The notes under the pieces are model-generated. The model had not been told where the DNA came from. It saw only the letters and a program-made list of their open reading frames with translations, and searched no databases. A stretch of DNA of 64,000 nt. Source: Dromiciops gliroides. Lineage: Eukaryota > Chordata > Mammalia > Microbiotheria > Microbiotheriidae. The stretch covers positions 243,770,941-243,834,940 of the forward strand of contig NC_057862.1 in NCBI RefSeq assembly GCF_019393635.1, read 5' to 3'. A program made the translations under genes and the position numbers. Shown here piece after piece: positions 11,600 through 22,708 of this stretch (positions are counted from its first letter, which is position 1; each line of letters starts with the position of its first letter).

Positions 11600-13050
11600 T
11601 TTGTTTGTTTTGGTGGTATGTTGCTAGCAACAGAAATGTTTATTTCTTGTCTTTTCTGTGAGTCTGTATTATCTATTTAGTAAGGAGATCAATCGGGCAC
11701 AGAACTTTTTCTCCCCAATGGAGAAAAGAGGAAAAAAAGTTTCGAAGTTTGAAGTTTCTTTAGGTAAACCTAATATACTACCTTGCAGCTATTGTCCTCT
11801 CCAGTTTGGAGAGAGACTTATTTAAATTGTATTGAGGAAAGGAGTTTACTCAGATAAAGAGATAGTAAAATACTTTGGGGGAAGGGAAAGGACTAGCAAT
11901 TGGGAGTTGGCAAAGGCAAAATTTCATTTTAAGAGTGATTTATTACTCTACACTGTGAGCTTCACAATGATGTGGCAGAATTTAATTGCCTGGTAAACTA
12001 AAAACAGTCACCTTAAAGGAATTAGGCACATATGATACATTTGCGATTTCTTAAGTGAGAAACCAAATTGTAAAAGTTTTACGTGGCAAAATGAAAAACC
12101 GAAAATAAATCCGAAGTGCTCAGCTCTGATCACCTATAAAGCAACTTAAAGTCAATTTGAGATACATAAGAAAATTGTTAACAAGATATTGAGTGGGATT
12201 AAAGGGAAATGAATTCTGAAAGTAATTTGAAAAAAAGAAGTGTAAGGGTAAAAAGTTAATAGTATTAGGAAGAAAAAGAAATACTCAAACAGCAGGAAAT
12301 AGAATGAGTGACTGACTCTTCATTCAAATAGGGACAATACAAGATCCTCATTTTTTCAGCTATTGAATCGTCAGTAAAGGCCAACTTAAAAAAAAAAAAG
12401 CCAGGAGAGAGAAAATACTCAGGATTGTAGAAAGTGAATGCATATTTAAGGAAGCTTTTAGACTTCATTGAGATGAGAGGAGATTGCAGAACAGTTAAGC
12501 TGAGAATTCCACTTGGAGAGATGGTTATTCTAAGTTGGAATTAGTTTTGAAATGTCTAATGATTTTCAAGCTTTTAATTACACATATTTTGATATTGTGA
12601 ATGTGGAAAAGTCATTGGAATCAAGGAGCAGCCATTAAAATTGAGAAGTTAAAAATTTGGATTTATATTGGGTTTGTTAAATTAAGTGGGGACAATAATT
12701 ATTCAAAGCGTAATTGATCTGTGCTGTGAATGGTAACTGCTGATGCCACACCCATGTACCTGTGAGCACAAAAGTGATAACTATATTGGTTTTTTTGATG
12801 TAACCAGTATAGAATGCCAATATTGATAAATACAGTTTTTTTATATAACTAATTTGGAGATGCATAAAATTGGATTATGAGTAATAAATTTTGCATTGGT
12901 GTCTTAAATCTGTGAAACTTGTGCTTTGTTTATAATTTTCTTGCCTCTATGATTTTGGAAATCATTGTATAGAAGTGCTGTTGATTTAAAAAATGATTTT
13001 TATTGTGAGATGCATTTGTATTAGTTCCTATCTATTTTTATTTTTTTTTC
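11600..13050. other. unassigned non-coding sequence
   Basis: 1.45 kb of AT-rich DNA in which I recognise neither repeats nor coding potential. It is one of the longer repeat-poor stretches of the upstream half. Confidence 0.4.
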
Positions 13051-13052
13051 CA

Positions 13053-13182
13053 GTGAGGCAGTTGGGGTTAAGTGACTTGCCCAGGGTCACACAGTAAGTG
13101 TTAAGTGTCTGAGGTTGGATTTGAACTCAGGTCCTCCTGAATCCAGGACCGGTACTCTATCCACTGCGCCACCTAACTGCCC
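13053..13182 (-). mobile_element. tRNA-derived marsupial SINE
   Basis: Antisense copy flanked by TCTATTT on both sides. Confidence 0.9.
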
Positions 13183-13229
13183 TTCTATTTGTTGTCTTGT
13201 ATGTAGCTTGTTTTGTATGTATTTGTGTG

Positions 13230-13345
13230 CATGTTGTCTCCCCCATTAGACTAAGCTCCTTATGTGCAAGGATTGTCTTTTGCCTCTTTTTGTATCTCCA
13301 GTGCTTAGGACTGTGCTTGGCACATAGTAGGCACTTAAATGTATG
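13230..13345 (+). mobile_element. L2-type LINE 3' tail
   Basis: ATTAGACTAAGCTCCTTATG, then TTTTTGTATCTCCAGTGC, then TTGGCACATAGTAGGCAC. This is the standard 3' end of L2/MIR-type elements. Confidence 0.65.
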
Positions 13346-13485
13346 ACTTTGGGAAGTTGAAAATGCTATCAGAATACATTGTTTGAAAACTGAAGTTCTG
13401 CAAGATGAGGAATTTTTGTAAGTAATCTGAAATAAAAAATAAGCTGTTTAAACTGTATTTACTCTCTCTTTTTTTTTTCTTTTTT

Positions 13486-13615
13486 CGGGGCAATGGGGGT
13501 TAAGTGACTTGCCCAGGGTCACACAGCTAGTGTCAAGTGTCCGCAGCCGGATTTGAACTCAGGTACTCCTGAATCCAGGGCCGGTGCTTTATCCACTGTG
13601 CTATCTAGCCGCCCC
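13486..13615 (-). mobile_element. tRNA-derived marsupial SINE
   Basis: Antisense copy with target duplication TAAACTGTATTTA (13449-13461 and 13617-13629). Confidence 0.93.
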
Positions 13616-13644
13616 CTAAACTGTATTTAAAATGATACCTTTCA

Positions 13645-13791
13645 GGGGCAGCGAGGTGGCACAGTGGATAAAGCACAGGCCCTGGATTCAGGAGGACCTG
13701 AGTTCAAATCCAGCCTCAGACACTTGACACTTACTGTGTGACCCTGGGGAAAGTCACTTAACCCTCCTTGCCCTGCAAAATAAATTAATTA
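13645..13791 (+). mobile_element. tRNA-derived marsupial SINE, inverted to its neighbour
   Basis: Sense copy with target duplication AATGATACCTTTCA (13631-13644 and 13792-13805). It lies only 29 bp from the preceding antisense SINE, so the pair could fold into a long hairpin. Confidence 0.94.
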
Positions 13792-13805
13792 AATGATACC
13801 TTTCA

Positions 13806-14380
13806 AATCGTTAAACTTTATTAAATTGTTAAATCACAACTAAACCAATGTGATTGGGCTTAGCATGACCTCAGACAGTTGCCTGCTAAGCTTATCTCTT
13901 GGATTTGAGAACATTCCAGTATGGGCAGTACAGTGAAGGCCTCTCCTGGAATGAATGTTGGCTTATTTTCCCAAAACTGGATTCGATCTTAGGCAGGCCA
14001 CAACTAAACTTTGGCATTTGTAGACTGCTTGTAACATCTGTAGAGGGATTTTTCAGGAGTACAATTCAAGGCCATCCTGAGAATGACCAGACATTTTAGA
14101 AAAAGGAGATCTAGACTGGCTTTAGCTTTCCTTGTCACCCCTCAGAACAATTTTGGCGGTCTTACTTCTTCAGCTATAAGCCAGTCTAGATTTGTTTTGC
14201 CTAAAGTGATCATCATTACCTTGCTCCAGTGCTTGAGCAAATGGAGGAGTTGGTGTTAATTGGGATTATTGCTGGAGTACAAAGTTTTAGTTGAAAGTAT
14301 TTCTTTAAAAGCCCAAAAGTATTCAGTTGTCCTCATCATATTGGCATATAAGGTTGAGAAACCCCAAACCTAACTGATAG
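13806..14380. other. unassigned sequence with a 20-bp inverted repeat
   Basis: Contains GATCTAGACTGGCTTTAGCT near 14107 and its near-complement AGCTATAAGCCAGTCTAGATTT near 14172, about 45 bp apart. Otherwise nothing recognised. Confidence 0.5.
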
Positions 14381-14382
14381 GC

Positions 14383-14665
14383 TGCTGGGTGTCTCAGTGG
14401 ATAGGACACTGGACTGAAGACTTGAATTCAGATTCTGTCTTGAAACTTAACTATGTGACCTTGGTCAAGTTACTTACTAGTAGCTAGAATTTTTATAGTA
14501 CTTTAAAGTTTGCAAAGCTCTTTATATTAATTTACTTAACTTCTCAGCCTTAGTTTCTTCAGCTATAAAATGGTGGTAATAAAAGCATCTATTTTACAGA
14601 ATTGTAAGGATCATGTGAGATGATGTACGTAAAGCACTGCATAAATGCTAGCTATTAAAGCAGAG
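14383..14665 (+). mobile_element. MIR/THER-family CORE-SINE
   Basis: Runs CTCAGTGGATAGGACACTGG, CTATGTGACCTTGGTCAAG, CTTCAGCTATAAAATGG and GTAAAGCACTGCATAAATGC, the full order of a CORE-SINE. An extra block of about 60 bp (14480-14540) lies inside. Confidence 0.75.
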
Positions 14666-15035
14666 TTGTATTCTTGATGGGTCTTTTGTTATCACACAAA
14701 TTGATTTTATTCACATGACTAAATGTTAAAATGGTGATTGTGCTCTTGTTATAGTATATATAATCTTAGGATGAATTGAAATTTACCCTGTACTAACGTA
14801 GACTCCCAAGCAATCTAAGATTTGTAGTTAGATTACTGCTAATGACCAAAATGGTGCAGAAAACCAGGATCTTCAGTACTGAATTCATGTATACTGTACT
14901 GCAAATGAACTTTTGTCTCAACGTGTTCCTATGGAGATGGAGGCAAAAGGATAGATTGGACTTTATGGACAAGGGAGAGAAGACCTGTCACTGCAGAGCA
15001 AAGAGACTGTGTCTTGTGGTGGTGCTTTAGGTGTT
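14666..15035. other. unassigned non-coding sequence
   Basis: The plus ORF at 14842-15030 has no recognisable domain and ends at the SINE. Judged to be chance. Confidence 0.4.
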
Positions 15036-15039
15036 AGAG

Positions 15040-15300
15040 GGGCAGCTGGGTAGAGTATACAGGGCCCTGTTCCAGTAGTCAGGAATACCTGAATTCAAAT
15101 TCGGCCTCACTTACTTACTAGCTTTGTGACTTTGGTCAAGTCGCTTAGCCTCTGCTTGACTTAGTTTCCTCAACTGTAAAATGAAGTTAACCATAGCACC
15201 TACTTCATAGGATTGTGAGGATGAAATAAAATAGCATTTGTAAAATGCTTAACATAGTGTTGGGCACACAGGAGGAGCTATCTAAATATTGTTATTGGCA
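15040..15300 (+). mobile_element. MIR/THER-family CORE-SINE
   Basis: Near full-length: GGGGCAGCTGGGTAGAG head, GAATTCAAATTCGGCCTC B box, GACTTTGGTCAAGTCGCTTAG core, then CTCAACTGTAAAATGAAG and ATTGTGAGGATGAAAT tail. Confidence 0.8.
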
Positions 15301-16075
15301 TCTCCAGAATAAAAGATTGTACATTAATTCCTGATGAATGCCGTTTAGGAAGAAACTGAAAGGTTTAGCTGGGAATGGGAGATTATTGTGTGAAATAAGC
15401 TGCACTTAATTGTTAGGCTTTTTGACCTAGTTCCTCTCTCATTGGTCAGAAATGGTATTTGGAATGTTCATGCCAGTGTACAAAAAGAATTTATATGTAC
15501 AAATTGTTAAAATGATGACCACACTGTTCTTTATAATGATATCACTTCATATTGTTAGATAATAGATAACCATGGCCCCTGGTAACTGGTATTTTGAGAT
15601 GGTATTATATTGCTATCTTATTACAGGATCTAGAATTGGCAGAGAAGGGAGGAGATTGTAATGTAAGGCTAGTGGCTTTAAAATGTCTAAGGGTGGACTC
15701 TCTGAAGGACTATAATTGACTTATCTCCCTGAAGACCCACCCACCCAAAGATTCAGCAACCTCATTGGTTGCTTCTTTTATTATCTGGCTCCAGCACCTA
15801 GCTGTTTCACTATGGGCCCATGGCCATCCCTTCTTAAAATGAGCAGTAATAACATACCTATATTGCCTTTTGGAAGGAAAAAATAAAAGGGGTGGAGAGG
15901 GTTGGGAGGAGAAAACTGCCAAAGTATGCATATTCATCAAGCTGGATAGCAGAGAGTAGCTACAGTGAAAGAGGAATAAATAGGAGTTAATAGGAAACAA
16001 AATCTTGAGTTTGTAGTAAAATCCTTGACCTCAAATACCCTGTTAGGCAGCAATATAACAAAAACAACATCATAA
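15301..16075. other. unassigned non-coding sequence
   Basis: No repeat recognised. The minus ORFs at 15710-16140 show no domain. Confidence 0.35.
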
Positions 16076-16077
16076 TG

Positions 16078-16265
16078 GCTGGTATTTATATAATGCTTTA
16101 AGTTCCTAGAGTGCTTTACAATTCTTAATTGAGTCCTCACAACAACCCTGTGAGATAGGTGCTATTTATTATCTCCATTTTACAGATGAGGAAACTGAGG
16201 CATTGAGTGTTTCAATGACTTACCTGGAAGTCATACAGCTAGTAAGCTCAAAACACGTAGAATTC
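16078..16265 (-). mobile_element. MIR/THER-family CORE-SINE (antisense)
   Basis: TTTATATAATGCTTTAAG, AACAACCCTGTGAGATAGG, TTTTACAGATGAGGAAACTG and then GTCATACAGCTAGTAAGC. Confidence 0.8.
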
Positions 16266-16357
16266 TTAAATGCAAGGGGGCCAAGTTGACTACATAGGTC
16301 TTACTGAAAATTGGTTGGATTACTATACCATGACTCTGAATTGGGTGTGCCCTTTTT

Positions 16358-16612
16358 TGTTGTTTATTCTTTTCAGCCATGTCCAATTGGGATTTTCTTG
16401 GCAAAGATACTGAAGTGGTTTGCCATTTCCTTCACCAGCTCATTTTACAAATGAGGAAACTAAGGCTAGTGTTTTAAAAATGTTTAAGTGTGGCCTCTCT
16501 GAAGGACTATAATCAGCGTCATACAGCTAGAAAGTGTCTGAAGTTGGGTTTGAACTCAGGTCTTCCTGACTACAGGCCTGGGGCTCTATCTTAACTGCTC
16601 TGGGTATACCTG
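16358..16612 (-). mobile_element. composite SINE with RTE-like tail (antisense)
   Basis: Begins with the antisense tail TTTTCAGCCATGTCC, then TTTCTTGGCAAAGATACTG and TTTGCCATTTCCTTCACC. A SINE body follows with CATACAGCTAGAAAGTG and GGGTTTGAACTCAGG. Same family as 26.5, 30.0 and 56.9 kb. Confidence 0.8.
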
Positions 16613-17635
16613 ATAGGATATAGGAGGAGAAAAAGGAGTGAAGTAGGGGAATTCACTTTCTCTGTGTCTCTCTGGTCTCTCTAATCTCTCATCACTTATC
16701 TAGACGGCTGCTTTCTCTCAACCAGTAGCTAATCTGTTCTTCTTTTCCCCTAATTTTATCCTTTAGAAAGTGGATGAACCAACAAGTCGAAATTGTATTC
16801 TGTAGCAGATTCTCACTAACAGAGAGGAGCAACTATTGGGCAAGTCTGACATGTGAACTCCATTTTGAGAAGCAGATTTGGGTTCAGAGGAAGGATTGAC
16901 TAGTAGGATCCCGTTAGCTAACATTCAGTGAATGAGGTTAGCTCAGAAGAAAGGCAAAACGGTCAAGGATGGAATTGTAAAGAGTCGAAGGGAAACAATT
17001 TCAATAGGAGGAAAAATAGACTTAATCTCTCTAGATACATACGTACATACATATACACACACGTGCACAGGAAACTCATGGACCAATTCAGTGTAACAAA
17101 GTACCTTTATAACAGGAGTTCTTTACCTACAGCTCTTGTGAATAGATTTCAGGTGCTGTATGAATTTGGAAAGGGAAAGAAATAACATCTTAGTAACCTT
17201 TGATTGAAATTTAGCCTTTCCTTCATTCATTTACAAACACCATTCAGTGAAGGTGTCCATAGGCCTAACCCTGTTGGCATAGGATACTGTGACACCAAGA
17301 CAAGTTCTGGTGTAGGAGGCCAGGCCAGGCAACAGATGATAAAGCCAAAGTTCATTATGAGCCAGTCAGTGAGGAGGGGTAAGGAAGATCAGGGCTGCTT
17401 TTGTCATTTTTAGTTGTATTGTGTAATTAGCTACAGCTGTGAAGGAGCAAGACCTTTGCTTGATGGGGCAATACCTGATGATGAGAACAGGAAGAGCTGC
17501 TCAAAACTCAATTTTGCTTATGATTCCCCCCCCCCCCCCCCCCTGGCAGGGAGAATGACCTTTGCTCTTGAAGGAACAGAACAAAAATGGCTAATAGAGA
17601 AGGAGTTGGTAACCAAGATAAATCAGTGTGAAGCA
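16613..17635. other. unassigned non-coding sequence
   Basis: About 1 kb. The overlapping plus ORFs at 16928-17695 carry no domain and the last runs through a poly-C tract (about 17526-17543). No repeat recognised. Confidence 0.4.
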
Positions 17636-17694
17636 CCTCATTGCTTTTTTCTTTTCTTTTTTTTCCTCATTGCTTTTTGTTTTGTTGTTTTTTG

Positions 17695-17830
17695 AGTGAG
17701 GCAATTGGGGTTAAGTGACTTGCCCAAGGTCACACAGCTAGTAAGTGTCAGGGGTCTAAGGCCGGATTTGAACTCAGGTCCTCCTGAATCCAAGGCAGGT
17801 GCTTTATCCACTGCGCCACCTAGCTGCCCC
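17695..17830 (-). mobile_element. tRNA-derived SINE (first of a stacked pair)
   Basis: Antisense copy with CCTCATTGC on both sides. Confidence 0.93.
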
Positions 17831-17857
17831 TCCTCATTGCCTTTTTTTTTTTTTATA

Positions 17858-17991
17858 CGGGGCAATGAGGGTTAAGTGACTTGCCCAGGGTCACACAGCT
17901 AGTAAGTGTCAAGTGTCTGAGGTCGGATTTGAACTCAGGTCCTCCTGAATCCAAGGCAGGTGCTTTATCCACTGTGCCACCTAGCCGCCCC
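17858..17991 (-). mobile_element. tRNA-derived SINE (second of a stacked pair)
   Basis: Antisense copy whose flanks repeat the same target, CCTCATTGC, at 17832 and 17993. The two SINEs therefore inserted into, or duplicated across, one site. Confidence 0.93.
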
Positions 17992-18164
17992 TCCTCATTG
18001 CTTTTTAATGATGAGGTTACCTGGGTCAGATAAAAGTACTTCCTCTGGTATGTGTCATGGAGATACTTTTTAGTAATGTTTTCAAGTTCCTGAAAAAGAG
18101 AGTTTTGCACAAAATTGGAGGATAGATGTTTTTCTCATTCTTCGAAAAGGAGAATAAACTATAG

Positions 18165-18455
18165 GTCATTGAGTTTGAATTTGGTTTCTGTAAACACTAC
18201 AAGAAATCATTAAAGAGGGTGGATATCTAGAAAGGAAAGCACCAGCATGCCTGCATCAAGAAAACAGCAATGCCAGAGTCAATTATTTCCCTTTTTTCTT
18301 CTATAGATTGTATACCTAGATTTCAGCAAAGCTTTTGATGAAGTGTTGTGATGTTTTTATGAAGAGGCTGAACAAGTGGAGCTGAAACAAGAATACAATT
18401 ATAGATGTGTTCAGAACTTGTTGAGTGGCCTGAATTAAAGATTCGGTATAATAAA
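18165..18455 (+). mobile_element. L3/CR1-type LINE, reverse-transcriptase region
   Basis: TATACCTAGATTTCAGCAAAGCTTTTGATGAAG translates to YLDFSKAFDE, the conserved catalytic-palm segment of CR1-clade reverse transcriptases. GTTCAGAACTTGTTGAGTGG follows. Frame is broken. The element probably resumes at 19125 after two SINE insertions. Confidence 0.7.
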
Positions 18456-18459
18456 AATA

Positions 18460-18612
18460 GCTAGGTGGTGCAGTGGATAAAGCACCGGCCCTGGATTCAG
18501 GAGTACCTGAGTTCAAATCCGGCCTCAGACACTTGACACTTACTAGCTGTGTGACCCTGGGCAAGTCACTTAACCCCCATTGCCCCGCAAAAAAACAAAA
18601 CAAAACAAAACA
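18460..18612 (+). mobile_element. tRNA-derived SINE, head slightly truncated
   Basis: Sense copy beginning at TAGCTAGGTGGTGC, with an AAAC-rich tail. AAAAATAGCT occurs at both ends. Confidence 0.9.
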
Positions 18613-18617
18613 AAAAA

Positions 18618-18835
18618 ATAGCTGCATTTATATTACCACTTTAAGGTTTGCAGAGTGATTTACATTTGCTAGTTCAGTTAATCCTCACAACTCTGAGGTA
18701 GGTGTAGATGAGGAAAAGGGCCAGAGAGGTTGTGAGTTTCCAGGGTTACATGGGTAGTAGGTCATTGAGACAGTATTTGAACTGATGACTTCCTGATTCC
18801 AATACCTGTGCTCTGTTCACTGTGCCACTCTAATG
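18618..18835 (-). mobile_element. MIR/THER-family CORE-SINE (antisense)
   Basis: CATTTATATTACCACTTTAAGG, TCCTCACAACTCTGAGGTAGG, then AGGGTTACATGGGTAGTAGG and a CACTGTGCCACTC head. Confidence 0.78.
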
Positions 18836-18879
18836 AAATACCCCAAAGAGCTGAATTTGGCTTCTTAAAAGAAAATTAG

Positions 18880-19095
18880 TGGTGTAATTCGGTTTTATAT
18901 TGCCTTCATTTCCCAATATAGTCATCCCTTATAACAAAAGAAAAGAAGAGTAATATAACACTTTAGTAGTACTAGAAAATACATCATTCATTTATTATAA
19001 TTGCAGTGTTTCACATTCAGGCCAAGGACCCTTCAAAGAAGAGATAGTTTCATATCTCTTTGGGCCTAGACTTGATCATTATAATTACACAGTAT
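18880..19095 (-). mobile_element. possible old L1 3' fragment
   Basis: ATAACAAAAGAAAAGAAGAG, then TTTCATATCTCTTTGGGCC and GATCATTATAATTACACAG resemble the outermost antisense part of old marsupial L1 3' regions. Weak. Confidence 0.4.
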
Positions 19096-19124
19096 TTAGT
19101 TTCAGGTATTGTGCAAGTTCAGGA

Positions 19125-19465
19125 TGTACTAGCAGTATGCTATGACAGCCAAAAAAACAGCCTGCATTGAGAGAAACAGCTTCCAGGAACATGGTAGCCA
19201 TAGTTCCTTTATATTCTTACCCTACTTTAGTCCATATCTGGAGTATTGTGTTCAGTTTTGGATGTCATATTTTTTGAAGGCCATTGATAAATTGGAAGGC
19301 AAACAGGATGGTAAAGGGCCTTGAATCCATGCCACGTGAAGAACCATTCGTTGAAGGAACTGGAAATGTTTAACTAGGAGAAGAAATAGCTGTCTTTGTG
19401 AATTTGACAGTATCATGTAAGAAAGATTAGACTTTTTCTCCTTGGCCCTGAGCAGTCATCCTGTC
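19125..19465 (+). mobile_element. L3/CR1-type LINE, C-terminal RT region
   Basis: The plus frame at 19142-19324 reads PYLEYCVQFW, the CR1-clade 'RPHLEYCVQFW' motif. It is followed by AAATTGGAAGGCAAACAGG, AAAGGGCCTTGAATCCATGCC and ACTAGGAGAAGAAATAGC, all typical of L3. Fossil. Confidence 0.75.
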
Positions 19466-19546
19466 CCTACTAGGATCTTCCTCTTTTCATTTTGTTCTTC
19501 TTAGCCTTCTTCCTTAAAACCTCAGCGTATTTAGTACTATAGCTTT

Positions 19547-20391
19547 TTTTTAAATAAAGTATTTTATTTTTTTTCCGTTACATGTAAAGATAGTTCTCAA
19601 CTTTCGTTTATACAAGCTTTCCAATTTCAGATTTTTTTCTCCCTCCCTTCCCTCCCTCCCCCCTCCCCTAGACAGCAGGTAATCTGATATAGGTTATATA
19701 TATATATACACACACATAATAACATTAAACATATTTGTGCATTAGTCATGTTATAAGAGAAAAATCAGAGCAATGGCGAAAAACCTCAAAATAGAAAAAC
19801 AACAGCACCAAAACCAAAAGAAATAGTTGTTTTTTTTTTTCCCTGGATTTGGAGATCCTCTTCTGTCATGAGTTCCCTGGAACTCTTCTGTACCATTGTA
19901 TTGGTGAGAAGAATATAGTCCATCACAGTAGATCAACACACAGTGTTGATGATACTGTATACAATGTTCTTCTGGTTCTGCTCATCTCATTCATCATCAG
20001 CCCACACAAGATCCTCCAGGTTTCTCTGAACTCCTCCTGCTCATTGTTTCTTACAGCACATTAGTATTCCATTGTATTCATATACCACAACTTGTCCAGT
20101 CATTCCCCAATTGATGGGCATCCCCATAACTTCCAATTCCTTGCCACCACGAACAGAGCAGCTATAAATATTTTTGTACATGTGGGTCCTTTTCCCTTTT
20201 TTATGCTCTCTTTGGGAAAAAGACCTAATAGTGGTATTGCTGGGTCAGAGGGTATGCACAGCTTTATAGCCCTTTGGGCATAATTCCAAATTGCTCTCCA
20301 GAATGGTTGGATCAGTTCACAGCTCCACCAACAATGCATTAGTGTTCCAATTTTTCCACAGCTTCTCCAACATTTATTATTTTCCTTTTTG
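19547..20391 (-). mobile_element. 5'-truncated L1 with ORF2 C-terminus (antisense)
   Basis: A 845-bp insertion bounded by target duplication GTACTATAGCTTT (19534-19546 and 20392-20404). On the minus strand the frame within 20100-20390 reads CWRSCGKIGTLMHCWWSCEL and later DPAIPLLGLFPKE, the C-terminal region of L1 ORF2p. One of the younger L1s here, but far too short to be mobile. Confidence 0.93.
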
Positions 20392-20504
20392 GTACTATAG
20401 CTTTGATAGCCCTTACTGTGTATATGGCCAGAAATGTCCTGAAGACCTGATTCCAACGAGGTAAGATTAAAGCTCACTTATCAGAGTCAGACCTCCAAAG
20501 TGTA

Positions 20505-20526
20505 TATCTATCTATCTATCTATCTT
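20505..20526. repeat. (TATC)n short tandem repeat
   Basis: About five tetranucleotide units. Confidence 0.7.
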
Positions 20527-20668
20527 ATATCTACATTCCCTTTGCTCCCTGACCCCTCACCCCATGCTATTGGCTCCTTGAGGTTAGAAACTACATCTTT
20601 GTTTTTGTATCCCCAATATCTGAAAGGCAAGTTCTGTTTCAAGACACTATAGCCACTTTTAAAAAACA

Positions 20669-21056
20669 ATTCCATCTTCTCAGCAGTGCAATGATCCAAA
20701 ACAGTTTCAAAGAACTCATGATAGAAAATGTTCTCCACATCCCCAAAAAAAGAACTGTGAATTATGAATGCAGATTGAACCATGCTGTTTCTACTTTTGG
20801 ACTGTTTTTTCCCCTTCTTTTTTGAGGTTTTTCCCTTGTGCTCTGATTCTTCTTTCACAAGATGACTAATGTAGATAAATGTTTAATGTAATTGTACATA
20901 TACAACCTATATCAGACTGCTTTCTGTCTTGGGGAGGAGGGACAGAAGGGAAGGTGGGAGAAAAAATTTGGAACTAGAAATCCTGTGAAAACAAATGTTG
21001 AAAACTATCCTTACATGTAACTGGAAAATAATAAAATACTTTAATTTTAAATTTAA
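20669..21056 (+). mobile_element. L1 3' end (sense)
   Basis: CAGTGCAATGATCCAAAACAG, TGAACCATGCTGTTTCTAC, AGGAGGGACAGAAGGG, GGAAAATAATAAAATAC: the sense version of the antisense L1 ends, including the terminal AATAAA. Confidence 0.85.
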
Positions 21057-21214
21057 AAAAATTCCAAAATTTCCAGGATAGTTGAACCACTCCACAGCTA
21101 CACTAATAATGCATTACTGTGCATTTCTTTCCATAAGTCCCTCATCTCCAACAGTAAATATTTCCATCTTATATCATCTTAGGTTTGTTTATTGCTTTGG
21201 AAATGTCAGTAAAA

Positions 21215-21420
21215 AGAGAGACAGCATGGTGTAGTGGATATAGAACTCATGTCAGAGGATGTAGATTTGGACCCTGCTTCTAACACATAATTAATTGGCT
21301 GGTTTCTAGTCACTTCTCAGTCAGTGCTCAAGGCCCTAAGACTAATTTGCAGAGAAGAGAATGACCTGTATTAATAGGATTTCATTCTTTGTTCTTCTGG
21401 GAATCCCCCTGTTGTTTGTG
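21215..21420 (+). mobile_element. MIR-family SINE
   Basis: AGCATGGTGTAGTGGATATAG head, then AGTGCTCAAGGCCCTAAGAC and TTGCAGAGAAGAGAATGACC, a known marsupial MIR variant. Confidence 0.6.
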
Positions 21421-21445
21421 CTGTATTTCCAAATATAAGATACGT

Positions 21446-21616
21446 GGGGCAGCTAGGTGGCGTAGTGGATAGAGCACTGGCCCTGGAGTCAGGAGGACCT
21501 GAGTTCAAACCCAGCCTCAGACACTTAACACTTACTTAGCTGTGTGACCCTGGGCAAGTCACTTAACTCCAATTGCCTCACCCAAAAAAACAACAACCCA
21601 AAAAACCAAAAACAAG
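21446..21616 (+). mobile_element. tRNA-derived marsupial SINE
   Basis: Sense copy with target duplication TATAAGATACGT (21434-21445 and 21617-21628). Confidence 0.94.
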
Positions 21617-21649
21617 TATAAGATACGTGTTTTATCCCACTGCTGTACT

Positions 21650-21840
21650 ACAATGGAAAGAGCACTAGGTTTGGATTCAAAGGATGTAGATTGAGATTCT
21701 AGTTTTCTCACTTGCTACCCTACTTGACCTTGGGCAGGTTGCTTAACTTTTCTTGGCCTCAGTTTCTGCATCTGTAAAATGAAGAGGTTGGATTAGATGC
21801 CTTCTTACTTAGGTCCCTTCTAGCTCTAGATCTGATTCTC
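21650..21840 (+). mobile_element. MIR/THER-family CORE-SINE
   Basis: ACAATGGAAAGAGCACTAGG, GACCTTGGGCAGGTTGC, GCATCTGTAAAATGAAGAGG, then TTGGATTAGATGCC and CTTCTAGCTCTAGATCTG. Confidence 0.8.
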
Positions 21841-21892
21841 AAATCCCTCAGACTGATAGATGCTTGAGGACAAGGACTAATTTTTTCAGACT

Positions 21893-22708
21893 TTTATGCA
21901 GTGTTTTATTTTATTTTCCAGTTAAATGTAAAAATTGTTTCCAACATTCATTTTTGTAAGATTTTGAGTTCCGAATTTTCCTCTCTCCCTCCTTTCCCTT
22001 CACCCTCCCCAAGACAGCAAGCAATCAGATATAGGTTTACATATACACACAGAGTCATGTTATTCATATTTTCATTCTAGTCATGTTGTAAAAGAAGAAT
22101 CCGAACAAAAGGGGAAAGCCCTAAAAGGGGAAAGAAAGAAAAGAAATAACAACAAATAAAGTAAAAATAGTAAACTTTGATCTGCATTCAGACTCTAGTT
22201 CTTTTTCTGGATGTGGAGAGCATTTTCTATCATGTATTGGAATTGCCTTTGATCTTTGTATTGCTAAGAAGAGCTAATAAGTCTTTCAAAGCTGATCATC
22301 ACATAATGTTGCTGTTACTGTGTACAATGTTCTTCTGGTTCTGCTCACTTCATTCAGCGTCAGTTCTTGTAAATCCAGGTTTTTCTGAAATCCACCTGCT
22401 CATTATTTCTTATAGCACAGTAGTATTCCTTAACATTTATATACTTACAGCTTTTTCAGCTATTCCTCAATTGATGGGCATTCATTCTCTCAATTTCCAA
22501 TTCTTTGCCACTACAAAAAGAACTGCTATAAATATTTTTTTTACGTGTGGGTCCTTTTCCCTTTCTTATGATCTCTTTGGAATACAGACCTCTAGTAGTA
22601 GCATTGCTAGGTCAAAGGGTATACTCAGTTTGATTGCCCTTTGGGCATAGTTCCAATTTGCTCTCCTGAATGTTAGGTCAGTTCACAACTCCATCAACAA
22701 TGACCAAT
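21893..22708 (-). mobile_element. 5'-truncated L1, 3' end (antisense)
   Basis: Starts TTTATTTTATTTTCCAGTTAAATG and ends near ACTCCATCAACAATGACC. It contains ATTGATGGGCATTCATTC and TTTTTTTACGTGTGGGTCC. Its chance plus ORF (22177-22650) is not a gene. Confidence 0.85.

Noticed and set aside
18473..18658. Recurring ORFs with 'ALDSGGPEFKSGLRHLTLTSCVTLGKSLNPHC' or 'LSDLPRVTQLVSVKCLRPDLNSG' style peptides (some 40 in the window)
   Set aside because: They are the two reading strands of the tRNA-derived SINE, not a protein family.
20100..20477. 125-residue minus-strand ORF as an independent gene
   Set aside because: It is the C-terminal part of L1 ORF2 inside a 5'-truncated L1 with a TSD.
22177..22650. 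157-residue plus-strand ORF
   Set aside because: Antisense frame of an L1 3' end; no domain.
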